32,698 bases of DNA from the NCBI GenBank assembly GCA_017424085.1, contig JAFPBP010000267.1, positions 1 through 32,698 on the forward strand, read 5' to 3'. Positions 16,917 to 23,220 of the stretch are shown one piece after another (position 1 is the first letter of the stretch; each line of letters starts with the position of its first letter). Both the position numbers and the translations under genes were made by a program. The DNA comes from Clostridia bacterium (GTDB lineage Bacteria; Bacillota; Clostridia; Oscillospirales; UBA644). The notes under the pieces are model-generated. The model was not told the DNA's origin. It saw nothing but the letters and a program-made list of their open reading frames with translations, and did not search any database.

Positions 16917-16944
16917 GCCGATATGGAAAGAAATCCATATCGGC
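16917..16944. terminator. Bidirectional terminator between convergent genes
   Basis: A perfect 11-bp stem (16917-16927 with 16934-16944, 6-nt loop) is flanked by TATTTTA on the plus side and by ATTTTATTG on the minus side. It can end the pcrA operon (plus) and the small-multidrug-export gene (minus). Confidence 0.88.
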
Positions 16945-16993
16945 TATTTTATATTGAACTGTCATAGTTTACTAAGGACGTTTGCTTTTCTCG

Positions 16994-17503
16994 TTACAGA
17001 AACAGACCGACCAACCAAGGAATGCCGTAGGACAACAGCGCCATGATCAGCGATGCCATCAGAACACCGCAGGCAACCGCCAAAAACGCCTTTTTCTTGT
17101 CGATATCCAAGAGGGAGGCAATGAGACTGCCTGTCCACGCGCCGGTACCGGGAAGGGGAATTCCGACGAAGATCAGCAAGCCCCAGAACTCATATTCCTG
17201 AATCCTCTGGCTCTTCCCCATGGATTTCGCCTCCAGACGCTCCACGATCCCACGGAACAGCTTACGCTTCTTCAGCCAGGTGAACAGGGGGGTGACGAAC
17301 ATGAGGATCAGCGGCACGGGGAGGATATTCCCCAAGATGCAGAGCCCGAAGGCTTTTACCAAAGAAAAGCGGTACAGGCTTGCAAGAATCATGCCTCCGC
17401 GCAGCTCCAGAACGGGAACCATGGAGACGATCAAAACGATCCATTCCGCGGGCAGGACCCCCGAAAGCGTCTCGTTAAACCAAGCGACGATGGTTTCGGT
17501 CAT
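16994..17503 (-). CDS. Small multidrug export family membrane protein (COG2426 type)
   Basis: 169 residues from ATG at 17503, with about four to five hydrophobic helices. Family text includes LELRGGMILASLYRF near residue 30 and GTGAWTGSLIASLLDIDKKKAFLAVACGVL in the second half. These match the family annotated as small multi-drug export protein; that name is historical and transport of drugs is not well demonstrated. A GTG start at 17515 is possible but has no RBS, whereas ATG 17503 has GGAG 11 nt upstream. The gene sits downstream of rpsT on the same strand, after the rpsT terminator. Confidence 0.85.
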   Translation of the reverse strand: MTETIVAWFNETLSGVLPAEWIVLIVSMVPVLELRGGMILASLYRFSLVKAFGLCILGNILPVPLILMFVTPLFTWLKKRKLFRGIVERLEAKSMGKSQRIQEYEFWGLLIFVGIPLPGTGAWTGSLIASLLDIDKKKAFLAVACGVLMASLIMALLSYGIPWLVGLFL

Positions 17504-17546
17504 AGGATAGTACACTCCGAGTAAAAATTTGTCTTGAGCCGATATT

Positions 17547-17579
17547 ACAAAACCCTGCTTCGCCGAACGAAACAGGGTT
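17547..17579 (-). terminator. Terminator after rpsT
   Basis: An inverted repeat (17551-17562 with 17568-17579, one mismatch, short loop) ends on the minus strand in GGGTTTTGT. It lies 22 nt beyond the rpsT stop codon. The T-run is short. Confidence 0.75.
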
Positions 17580-17601
17580 ATGAACGGTTCAGGAACTGAA
17601 C

Positions 17602-17841
17602 TTATTCAGCAGCAAATTCAGCAGCCAGACGAGACTTCTTGCGAGCCGCGCAATTCGCATGGATCAGACCCTTGGCGGCAGCCTTGTCAACCAGAGAATA
17701 AGCCTTCTGAAGGTTTTCAGGGGACTTCTCCGCTTCGAGAGCCTTCAGCTGAGTGCGGAACGCAGACTTCTGCATCTTGTTCTCCAGATTCTTGGACTGG
17801 TTTACCAAAACGCGTTTCTTGGCAGATTTGATATTGGGCAT
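17602..17841 (-). CDS. rpsT: 30S ribosomal protein S20
   Basis: 79 residues, highly basic and helical. It opens MPNIKSAKKRVLVNQ and contains the typical S20 spacing AYSLVDKAAAKGLIHANCAARKKSRLA. S20 binds 16S rRNA helices early in 30S assembly. Slightly shorter than the common ~85-90 residues. The start is ATG with GGAGGTG 7-12 nt upstream. It is monocistronic, with its own promoter (17899-17927) and terminator. The 5' leader between promoter and RBS carries a short GC hairpin (17867-17879) that could take part in autoregulation, which is known for S20 in E. coli. Confidence 0.97.
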   Translation of the reverse strand: MPNIKSAKKRVLVNQSKNLENKMQKSAFRTQLKALEAEKSPENLQKAYSLVDKAAAKGLIHANCAARKKSRLAAEFAAE

Positions 17842-17898
17842 CTGCTTTCACCTCCGTTTATTTTTCCGGGGTTCCCCCGTAAATCATTCGTACGATAT

Positions 17899-17927
17899 AT
17901 TATATCACAATTCTGACTTTTATGCAA
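17899..17927 (-). promoter_or_regulatory. Sigma-A promoter of rpsT
   Basis: Minus strand: TTGCAT (17922-17927), 17-nt spacer, TATAAT (17899-17904), about 58 nt upstream of the rpsT ATG. A 5-bp GC hairpin with a GAA loop lies in the leader at 17867-17879. Confidence 0.8.
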
Positions 17928-17968
17928 GAGGGTTTTTGAAAGAAAAAAGGAATTCTTTGTAAACTTTT

Positions 17969-17994
17969 CAAAAACCGAGGATCATTTTGCCTCG
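17969..17994 (-). terminator. Terminator overlapping the stop codon of the EIIC-like gene
   Basis: The inverted repeat CGAGG/CCTCG (17976-17980 with 17990-17994) spans the TGA stop at 17982-17984 and is followed on the minus strand by GTTTTTG. The stem is short (5 bp), so the confidence is moderate. Confidence 0.55.
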
Positions 17995-18992
17995 AAAATC
18001 TTCATATCGCCCTTTCTGACCCAATTCAGCTTGCGGAATGCGGCGTCGAAGAAGAGGGTCAAGGCGGCGGGCAGAAGGAAATGCATCAGCAGGATCTCCA
18101 CAAGGAACATCCAGAAGGACATGGTTCCGCCCATAGCATCGTAAGCGCCGAACTGCCCCACAAGCCCGCTGGTGCCCATACCTGCGCCCTGCGGCGTATT
18201 GGTCATTTTCAGAACAGCGGCGGAGACGGGGCCCAAAATGGCGGATGCCAGCGTGGGAGCCAGCCAGATGATGGGACGGCGAACGATGTTGGAGAATTGA
18301 AGCATGGAGGTTCCCAAGCCCTGAGACAAGGCGCCTCCCAGCCCGTTATCCCGCCAGGACGCCACGGCAAAGCCCACCATCTGACAGCAGCATCCTACGC
18401 AGGCGGCACCTGCGGCAATGCCGTCCAGCCCGATCATAATGCAGAGGGCGGCAGAGGAAATGGGAGCGGTCAGAGCAAGCCCGACCAGCACAGAAATCAC
18501 GATTCCCATGGGGATGGGAGCAAGCTCGGTAGCATTGTTGACCAGAGCGCCGAAGGCGGTCATGAAGCGGGAGACATAGGGGCCCACGAAAATGCCCACA
18601 AGTCCGCCCGTGATGATGGTGATCAGCGGAGTGACGACGATATCGATCTTGGTCTTCCCTGCCAGAATGTTTCCCAGCTCAGCACCCACCACAGCGGCAA
18701 TATACGCCCCCACGGGACCGCCCGCCAGATACCCCACGGCACCCACGGCGGCGGAGGAAAACATGGTCAGAGGCTTCACCTTCAAGCCCCAGGATACGGC
18801 AACGCCGATGGCGGCACCGACAACCCCGTCACTCTTCACGACGGCGGCGATCTCGTTCAAAACCGAAAGACCGGGGATCTTGGCGAACTGAGAAATAATC
18901 AGTCCGATGATCAGCGACGAGAACAGACCCAGCGCCATCGCACCCAATGCATCCACAAAATAGCGTTTCAAAATCTTTTTCACCATATCCAT
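17982..18992 (-). CDS. PTS EIIC-like membrane protein (PfoR / PTS_EIIC_2 family)
   Basis: 336 residues with about nine to ten hydrophobic helices, many Gly/Ala, and the polar loop VASWRDNGLGGALSQGLGTSMLQF typical of the PfoR/PTS_EIIC_2 group. NIVRRPIIWLAPTLASAILGP further supports it. Members resemble sugar-permease (EIIC) units of the phosphotransferase system, but stand alone without EIIA/EIIB; PfoR was first described as affecting perfringolysin expression in Clostridium perfringens. No EIIA/EIIB/HPr gene is nearby, so sugar phosphorylation cannot be assumed. The start is ATG at 18992, 9 nt after GGAGG. It is monocistronic with a consensus promoter. Confidence 0.85.
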   Translation of the reverse strand: MDMVKKILKRYFVDALGAMALGLFSSLIIGLIISQFAKIPGLSVLNEIAAVVKSDGVVGAAIGVAVSWGLKVKPLTMFSSAAVGAVGYLAGGPVGAYIAAVVGAELGNILAGKTKIDIVVTPLITIITGGLVGIFVGPYVSRFMTAFGALVNNATELAPIPMGIVISVLVGLALTAPISSAALCIMIGLDGIAAGAACVGCCCQMVGFAVASWRDNGLGGALSQGLGTSMLQFSNIVRRPIIWLAPTLASAILGPVSAAVLKMTNTPQGAGMGTSGLVGQFGAYDAMGGTMSFWMFLVEILLMHFLLPAALTLFFDAAFRKLNWVRKGDMKIFEAK

Positions 18993-19021
18993 TTCACAGG
19001 ACCTCCCATGATATTTTCCCT

Positions 19022-19050
19022 ATTATAGCACATTTTTTTATAAAATGCAA
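19022..19050 (-). promoter_or_regulatory. Sigma-A promoter of the EIIC-like gene
   Basis: Minus strand: TTGCAT (19045-19050), 17-nt spacer, TATAAT (19022-19027), about 30 nt upstream of the ATG. It is divergent from the gpr promoter region. Confidence 0.8.
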
Positions 19051-19090
19051 GGGGATTTTCCCGTTTTTTCATGCTCCTTCAAAATTTCGC

Positions 19091-19119
19091 TCATAACGGG
19101 CTTCTTTTTGGGGAGAATA
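19091..19119 (+). promoter_or_regulatory. Putative sigma-F-type promoter of gpr
   Basis: TCATA (19091-19095) fits four of five positions of the sigma-F -35 (GYWTA). Fourteen nt later GGGGAGAATA (19110-19119) fits the -10 pattern GGNRANANTD at every fixed position. The RBS AAGGAGG follows at once and gpr starts at 19140, so the leader would be very short. gpr is sigma-F/G dependent in Bacillus. Confidence 0.45.
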
Positions 19120-19139
19120 ACGAAAAAAGGAGGCGTTCC

Positions 19140-20075
19140 ATGAACATCAGAACCGACCTTGCCACCGAGCAGGGAGAATTGAAGCATCTGGGAGAAAAGG
19201 ACGGATTTTATGAAACGGTCACACAGGGGGACATCCCTGTCTCCCGCGTGCGGATCGTCAACGAAAACGCCGCACAGCTGACGGGAAAGCCCATCGGGAA
19301 TTACGCCACAATATTTTTTGACGGCGCATTCTCCGATGATGCGTTGTTCGATCAAGCCGTGGAGCGAACGGCAGAGGTGATCCGCGAATTTTTGAAGGGC
19401 GCGCAAAACGTGCTTGCGGTGGGACTCGGAAATGCGGAAATGACCGCAGACGCCTTGGGGCCGAAGGTTATCGACCGCCTCGTCGTATCCCGTCATCTGA
19501 AGGACAAGCTTCCCGATCTGTACCGTCAATTGGCATTGGGAAATCTTTCCGCGCTTCGTCCGGGAGTTCTGGGGCAAACGGGGATCGAAACGGCGGAAAT
19601 GATCCGCGCCGCCGCCGACACCGTCTCCCCCGATGCCATTCTGGTCTTCGATGCGCTGGCGTCCCGTCGGGCAAAGAGGCTCTGCGCCACCGTTCAGATC
19701 AGCGATACGGGCATCGTTCCCGGCTCGGGAGTGGGAAATCACCGCGCCGCCGTCAATCGGGAGTATTTGGGGGTTCCCGTCATCAGCGTGGGCGTCCCCA
19801 CCGTGGTAGACGCGGCGACATTGGCGGTGGATACGCTGGAAAAGGTGCGGGATCGGATGGACGAGAGCGAACGGGCAATGGCGAAGGCTTGGACCGAGGA
19901 CGAGGGGGACCGCCTGCGCCACGCCATGGGGGATTACGAGAACAATCTCATCGTCACCCCGCAGGATATCGACGCTCTCATCGACCGCACGGCAAAACTG
20001 TTGGCAACGGCGGCAAATCAGGCAATTCATCGCAACGTGGACCGAGAGCAGATGGACCTGCTTTGCCGTGTATAA
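19140..20075 (+). CDS. gpr: GPR endopeptidase (germination spore protease)
   Basis: 311 residues from ATG at 19140, six nt after AGGAGG. GPR is made as a zymogen in the forespore, loses a short N-terminal propeptide and degrades small acid-soluble spore proteins at germination. The start NIRTDLATEQ is the typical propeptide region. Family text includes NVLAVGLGNAEMTADALGPKVIDRL (about 92-116), ILVFDALASRRAKRLCATVQISDTGI and PGSGVGNHR (about 165-205), and a late LIVTPQDIDALID. A longer frame from 19071 lacks an RBS. It is followed by spoIIP 84 nt away, the same order as in Bacillus subtilis. Strong marker of endospore formation. Confidence 0.97.
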   Translation: MNIRTDLATEQGELKHLGEKDGFYETVTQGDIPVSRVRIVNENAAQLTGKPIGNYATIFFDGAFSDDALFDQAVERTAEVIREFLKGAQNVLAVGLGNAEMTADALGPKVIDRLVVSRHLKDKLPDLYRQLALGNLSALRPGVLGQTGIETAEMIRAAADTVSPDAILVFDALASRRAKRLCATVQISDTGIVPGSGVGNHRAAVNREYLGVPVISVGVPTVVDAATLAVDTLEKVRDRMDESERAMAKAWTEDEGDRLRHAMGDYENNLIVTPQDIDALIDRTAKLLATAANQAIHRNVDREQMDLLCRV

Positions 20076-20098
20076 AACCGCACCCCAAAGCATACAAT
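20070..20098 (+). promoter_or_regulatory. Putative sigma-E-type promoter of spoIIP
   Basis: CATACAAT (20091-20098) is a full match to the sigma-E -10 CATACAMT. GTATAAA (20070-20076) is a partial -35, with the usual 14-nt spacer. It overlaps the last two codons of gpr and lies 62 nt before the spoIIP ATG. spoIIP is sigma-E controlled in Bacillus subtilis. Confidence 0.45.
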
Positions 20099-20159
20099 GA
20101 CGGTATGACAGTGCGGTTTCCTTCGGGGAACCACATTCTACCGAAGGAGAAGGAAAACC

Positions 20160-21221
20160 ATGATAAAGCTGAAATCTGCAATCCTTTGTACTGCCGCGGC
20201 GGCATTGATCCCGGGGATCATCCTGACGTCTTCGGGGATGGTCCCTGCCTCTGCCCTGTCATACGGCGTGAAAGAGCCGTCGCCCGACGACTCGCTGCGC
20301 GCCCTGACGCTGTCTCTGCCGTCTTTTCCGACCGACCTTGGAATGGAGGAAGATCGATCGGAGGAGACGGAGGAGACGAGCTCGGACGGAACGTCTTCCG
20401 TTCCCGTCTTCGGAGAGGCAGACTATACCGTAACGGTTCCGTCGGCGCCGTCGAAGGCGGAGAAGATCGTCAAAAAGACCTACGCCTCCTCCCTTTCCAT
20501 CAACAATAAGACCTCCAAATCCATGTCGATCACAGACCTTCTCTCCCGCGTGCCCGACGTGGATCTGTCGGGAGACGGGCCGCAGATCCTCATCGTACAT
20601 ACCCACACCAGCGAAAGCTACAACGAAACGGGGCAGGGCTGGTACACGACCCAATCCACCCGAACCACAGATCCCACCCGCAATATGGTGCGGATGGGAG
20701 AGATTTTGGAGGAAACGCTGACGGAGGCGGGATACGGGGTGATCCATTGCCAGGTCATTCACGATGACGAATACACCGAATCTTATCCCACCTGTCGAAA
20801 AAGCGTGGAGGAATGCCTGAAAAGATTTCCGTCCGTTTCGGTGATCATCGACCTGCATCGGGATTCTCTTTTGGACGACGGAGGCACCAAATACCGCCCC
20901 GTAACCGAGATCAACGGAGTTCCCACGGCGCAGGTGATGCTTCTGATGGGAACGGGAAAATCCACGGCACCTCAACCCCATTGGGAGAAAAACCTCTGCC
21001 TTGCCGCATGGATCCAACGGGAGGGCTGTGAGCGATACCCCGGATTTTTGCGCCCCATTCTGGTGCAGGCGTTGCAGTACAATCAGGATATTTCCAACGG
21101 CGCCATTTTGGTGGAGCTGGGCGCCTGCGGCAACTCCCCCGCCGAGGCGGAAGCCGCCGCCCGACTGTTCGGAGAGATCTGTGCCCGTGCGCTGGATCGC
21201 ATCAAAGAGGCGCAGTCGTGA
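20160..21221 (+). CDS. spoIIP: Stage II sporulation protein P (engulfment amidase/endopeptidase)
   Basis: 353 residues. An N-terminal membrane anchor (about 7-28) is followed by an acidic Ser/Thr-rich spacer (about 38-125) and the SpoIIP catalytic domain from about residue 140. The domain carries ILIVHTHTSESY (144-155), NMVRMGEILEETL, VIIDLHRDSL (second His region) and the C-terminal AILVELGACGNSPAEAE (Glu/Asn region). SpoIIP cuts stem peptides and cross-links of septal peptidoglycan with SpoIID and SpoIIM during engulfment. The start is ATG behind AAGGAG. The downstream carboxypeptidase gene overlaps it by 4 nt (GTGA), so the two are translated together; this suggests a sporulation role for that gene too. 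Confidence 0.96.
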   Translation: MIKLKSAILCTAAAALIPGIILTSSGMVPASALSYGVKEPSPDDSLRALTLSLPSFPTDLGMEEDRSEETEETSSDGTSSVPVFGEADYTVTVPSAPSKAEKIVKKTYASSLSINNKTSKSMSITDLLSRVPDVDLSGDGPQILIVHTHTSESYNETGQGWYTTQSTRTTDPTRNMVRMGEILEETLTEAGYGVIHCQVIHDDEYTESYPTCRKSVEECLKRFPSVSVIIDLHRDSLLDDGGTKYRPVTEINGVPTAQVMLLMGTGKSTAPQPHWEKNLCLAAWIQREGCERYPGFLRPILVQALQYNQDISNGAILVELGACGNSPAEAEAAARLFGEICARALDRIKEAQS

Positions 21222-22351
21222 AGCGATTTCTTGCGATCCTTTTGACGGTTTTCCTTCTTCCGTCCCTCTCCCTGCACGCCGCCCCCGTCTGCAACGCCAA
21301 GGCGGCAATCGTCATCGAAGCCTCCTCGGGTGCGGTTCTCTATGAAAAGAACGCCGATCTGCTCCTGCCCGAGGCATCCACAACCAAGATCATGACGGCT
21401 CTTCTGGTGCTGGAGCAGACGGATCTGTCGAAAGAATTTACCGTGTCAACGAGGGCGGCGGCAACCGAAGGTTCTCAGCTGGGACTCGCAGCGGGAGATC
21501 GGCTTTCGGTGCAGGATCTGCTTTGGATCCTCATGCTGAAATCGGGCAACGATGCGGCGGTGGCGCTGGCGGAAGGGGTCTGCGGGACGGTGGAACGGTT
21601 CGTGGTCGCCATGAATCAACGGGCAGAAGAATTGGGATTATCCTCCACACGCTTTCAAAATCCCCACGGACTTCCCGCCCAAGGGCACGAAACCACGGCA
21701 CGGGATCTGGCGGAGCTGACGGCGGCAGCGCTGGAAAACGCCGCGTTCGCACAGCTCGTAGCGACGAAAAAGGCGACGCTTACCTATAAAAAAATCGTTC
21801 TTGAAAATTCCAACAAGCTTCTGTGGTCCTGCAACGGGGTCATTGGAGTAAAAACGGGATTCACCAAGGCGGCGGGGCGCTGTCTGGTCTCGGCGGCGGA
21901 GCGAGAGGGGGTCCGACTCATCTGCGTGACCCTCAACGATCCCGACGATTGGAGGGACCATGCGGTCCTGTACGACGCCTGCTTTTCCCGTGTGGAACGG
22001 CAAATATGGCTCAAGGCGGGAGAATACCGCGGGCAGGTTCCGACCCTGGACGGGGAATCGTGGGTCACCGTTACCAACGCAGAACCGATCAGCCGTATCG
22101 TTATCGACGGGATCCCCCAAGGGGGAACCCTCGTTCAGGATACCCTTCCCCGCACCTTTGCCCCCGTCCCGCAGGGGCGACGGATGGGACGGCTTTTGCT
22201 CTGCTCGGAGCGGGGACGCACGGTCTGCGCCGTCCCGTTGGAGGCGGCAGCACGGGTGGAGCAGAAAAAAGAGGAAAGAACCCTGTTCGGCTCTTTCCTC
22301 TTGAAGATACAAAAATTGTGGCGGGCGCTTATTTCAAAAACTGCTTTTTGA
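21218..22351 (+). CDS. D-alanyl-D-alanine carboxypeptidase (DacB/DacF type, penicillin-binding protein 5 class)
   Basis: 377 residues from GTG at 21218, which overlaps the spoIIP stop by 4 nt. A signal peptide (about 1-20) precedes a peptidase S11 domain with the three active-site motifs STTK (54-57), SGN (109-111) and KTG (212-214). A beta-rich C-terminal domain follows, with a final hydrophobic/basic amphipathic tail (SFLLKIQKLWRALISKTAF) typical of membrane-surface anchoring. It removes the terminal D-Ala from pentapeptides; in spores this sets cortex cross-linking. Coupling to spoIIP argues for a sporulation-specific enzyme. The last 23 nt overlap the convergent rluB gene, and the rluB terminator lies inside its coding sequence. 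Confidence 0.95.
   Translation: MKRFLAILLTVFLLPSLSLHAAPVCNAKAAIVIEASSGAVLYEKNADLLLPEASTTKIMTALLVLEQTDLSKEFTVSTRAAATEGSQLGLAAGDRLSVQDLLWILMLKSGNDAAVALAEGVCGTVERFVVAMNQRAEELGLSSTRFQNPHGLPAQGHETTARDLAELTAAALENAAFAQLVATKKATLTYKKIVLENSNKLLWSCNGVIGVKTGFTKAAGRCLVSAAEREGVRLICVTLNDPDDWRDHAVLYDACFSRVERQIWLKAGEYRGQVPTLDGESWVTVTNAEPISRIVIDGIPQGGTLVQDTLPRTFAPVPQGRRMGRLLLCSERGRTVCAVPLEAAARVEQKKEERTLFGSFLLKIQKLWRALISKTAF
22265..22302 (-). terminator. rluB terminator embedded in the carboxypeptidase coding region
   Basis: A perfect 11-bp stem (22269-22279 with 22292-22302, 12-nt loop) is followed on the minus strand by CTTTTTTC (22264-22271). It lies 27 nt beyond the rluB stop but inside the last 30 codons of the convergent gene. 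Confidence 0.82.
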
Positions 22352-23171
22352 AGCGGCGCTCATGCTCGGACATATTGCGCTGGCGGCGGTTGCGGGATGC
22401 CGCTGCCTCCGCGGCTTTTTGTGCGGAAACCTTTTTCACCTTGCGCACGTAAGGAATGCCGACGCCGTTGAGCAGGGCTTCCTTTTCCTTTTCGGTCAAG
22501 GGACGGTATTCTCCGGGCTGCAGATGTCCCAGCGAAACCTCCCCTTCCGCGATGCGCTTCAGGAGCATGACCTCCAACCCCAAAACCTCGCAAATGCGGC
22601 GGATTTCACGGTTTTTGCCCTCGGTAATGGTCACGTGAAGGACGGTCTTCCCTTCCTGCTCCCGATGGACCTGAACCCCTGCGGGCTGGGTCTTTTCGCC
22701 ATCGTCCAGAACCACGCCCTCCCGAAAACGGGTCAGCTGATCCAGGCTGACCTCTCCGCGCACGGTAACGCGGTAGGTCTTTGCAACGGCGTGAGAGGGA
22801 TGGGTCAGGCGCTGCGCCAGATCTCCGTCGTCGGTGAGGATCAAAAGCCCCTCCGAATCACGGTCCAGCCGCCCGACGGGATAGACCCGCCCCTTGATGC
22901 CCTTGATCAGATCGGCAACCACGCTTCGGTCGTCCTGCGCCTTCATGGCGGTGATGACCCCACGGGGCTTGTAGAAGATAAAATACCGTTTTTCCGCGGC
23001 ACGGGGACGGATACGCTTTCCGTCGCAATAAACGGAATCGGCAACGGGATCCACGTCCATTCCGATCTGTGCGGGCTTGCCGTTGACGGTGATCTTCCCC
23101 TCACGGATCAGATCCTCGGCGGCACGGCGGGAGCATACGCCGCTTTCGGCGATAAATTTCTGAATTCTCAA
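22329..23171 (-). CDS. rluB: Pseudouridine synthase RluB/RsuA family
   Basis: 280 residues from TTG at 23171, with AAAGGA about 7 nt upstream. The N-terminal S4 RNA-binding domain (MRIQKFIAESGVCSRRAAED, residues 1-50) precedes the catalytic domain, with YFIFYKPRGV (63-72) and GRLDRDSEGLL (100-110). Asp103 is the catalytic nucleophile position. The EGKNREIRRICEVLGLEV motif near 180 is also typical. RluB makes pseudouridine in 23S rRNA helix 89-90 (position 2605 in E. coli). A basic Lys/Arg-rich tail of ~45 residues follows the domain. It lies 49 nt after the class A PBP gene and could share its transcript. RsuA-type function on 16S rRNA is the main alternative. Confidence 0.92.
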   Translation of the reverse strand: MRIQKFIAESGVCSRRAAEDLIREGKITVNGKPAQIGMDVDPVADSVYCDGKRIRPRAAEKRYFIFYKPRGVITAMKAQDDRSVVADLIKGIKGRVYPVGRLDRDSEGLLILTDDGDLAQRLTHPSHAVAKTYRVTVRGEVSLDQLTRFREGVVLDDGEKTQPAGVQVHREQEGKTVLHVTITEGKNREIRRICEVLGLEVMLLKRIAEGEVSLGHLQPGEYRPLTEKEKEALLNGVGIPYVRKVKKVSAQKAAEAAASRNRRQRNMSEHERRFKKQFLK

Positions 23172-23189
23172 AATAGTATCCTTTCTGCA

Positions 23190-23204
23190 ATGACGTCACG
23201 TCAT
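23190..23204. promoter_or_regulatory. Perfect 7-1-7 palindrome in the PBP-rluB gap
   Basis: ATGACGT-C-ACGTCAT. The single-base centre rules out a hairpin loop, so if functional it is more likely a protein binding site. It lies 19 nt upstream of the rluB start codon. Confidence 0.35.
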
Positions 23205-23220
23205 GGCGTGAGAATGGTTG

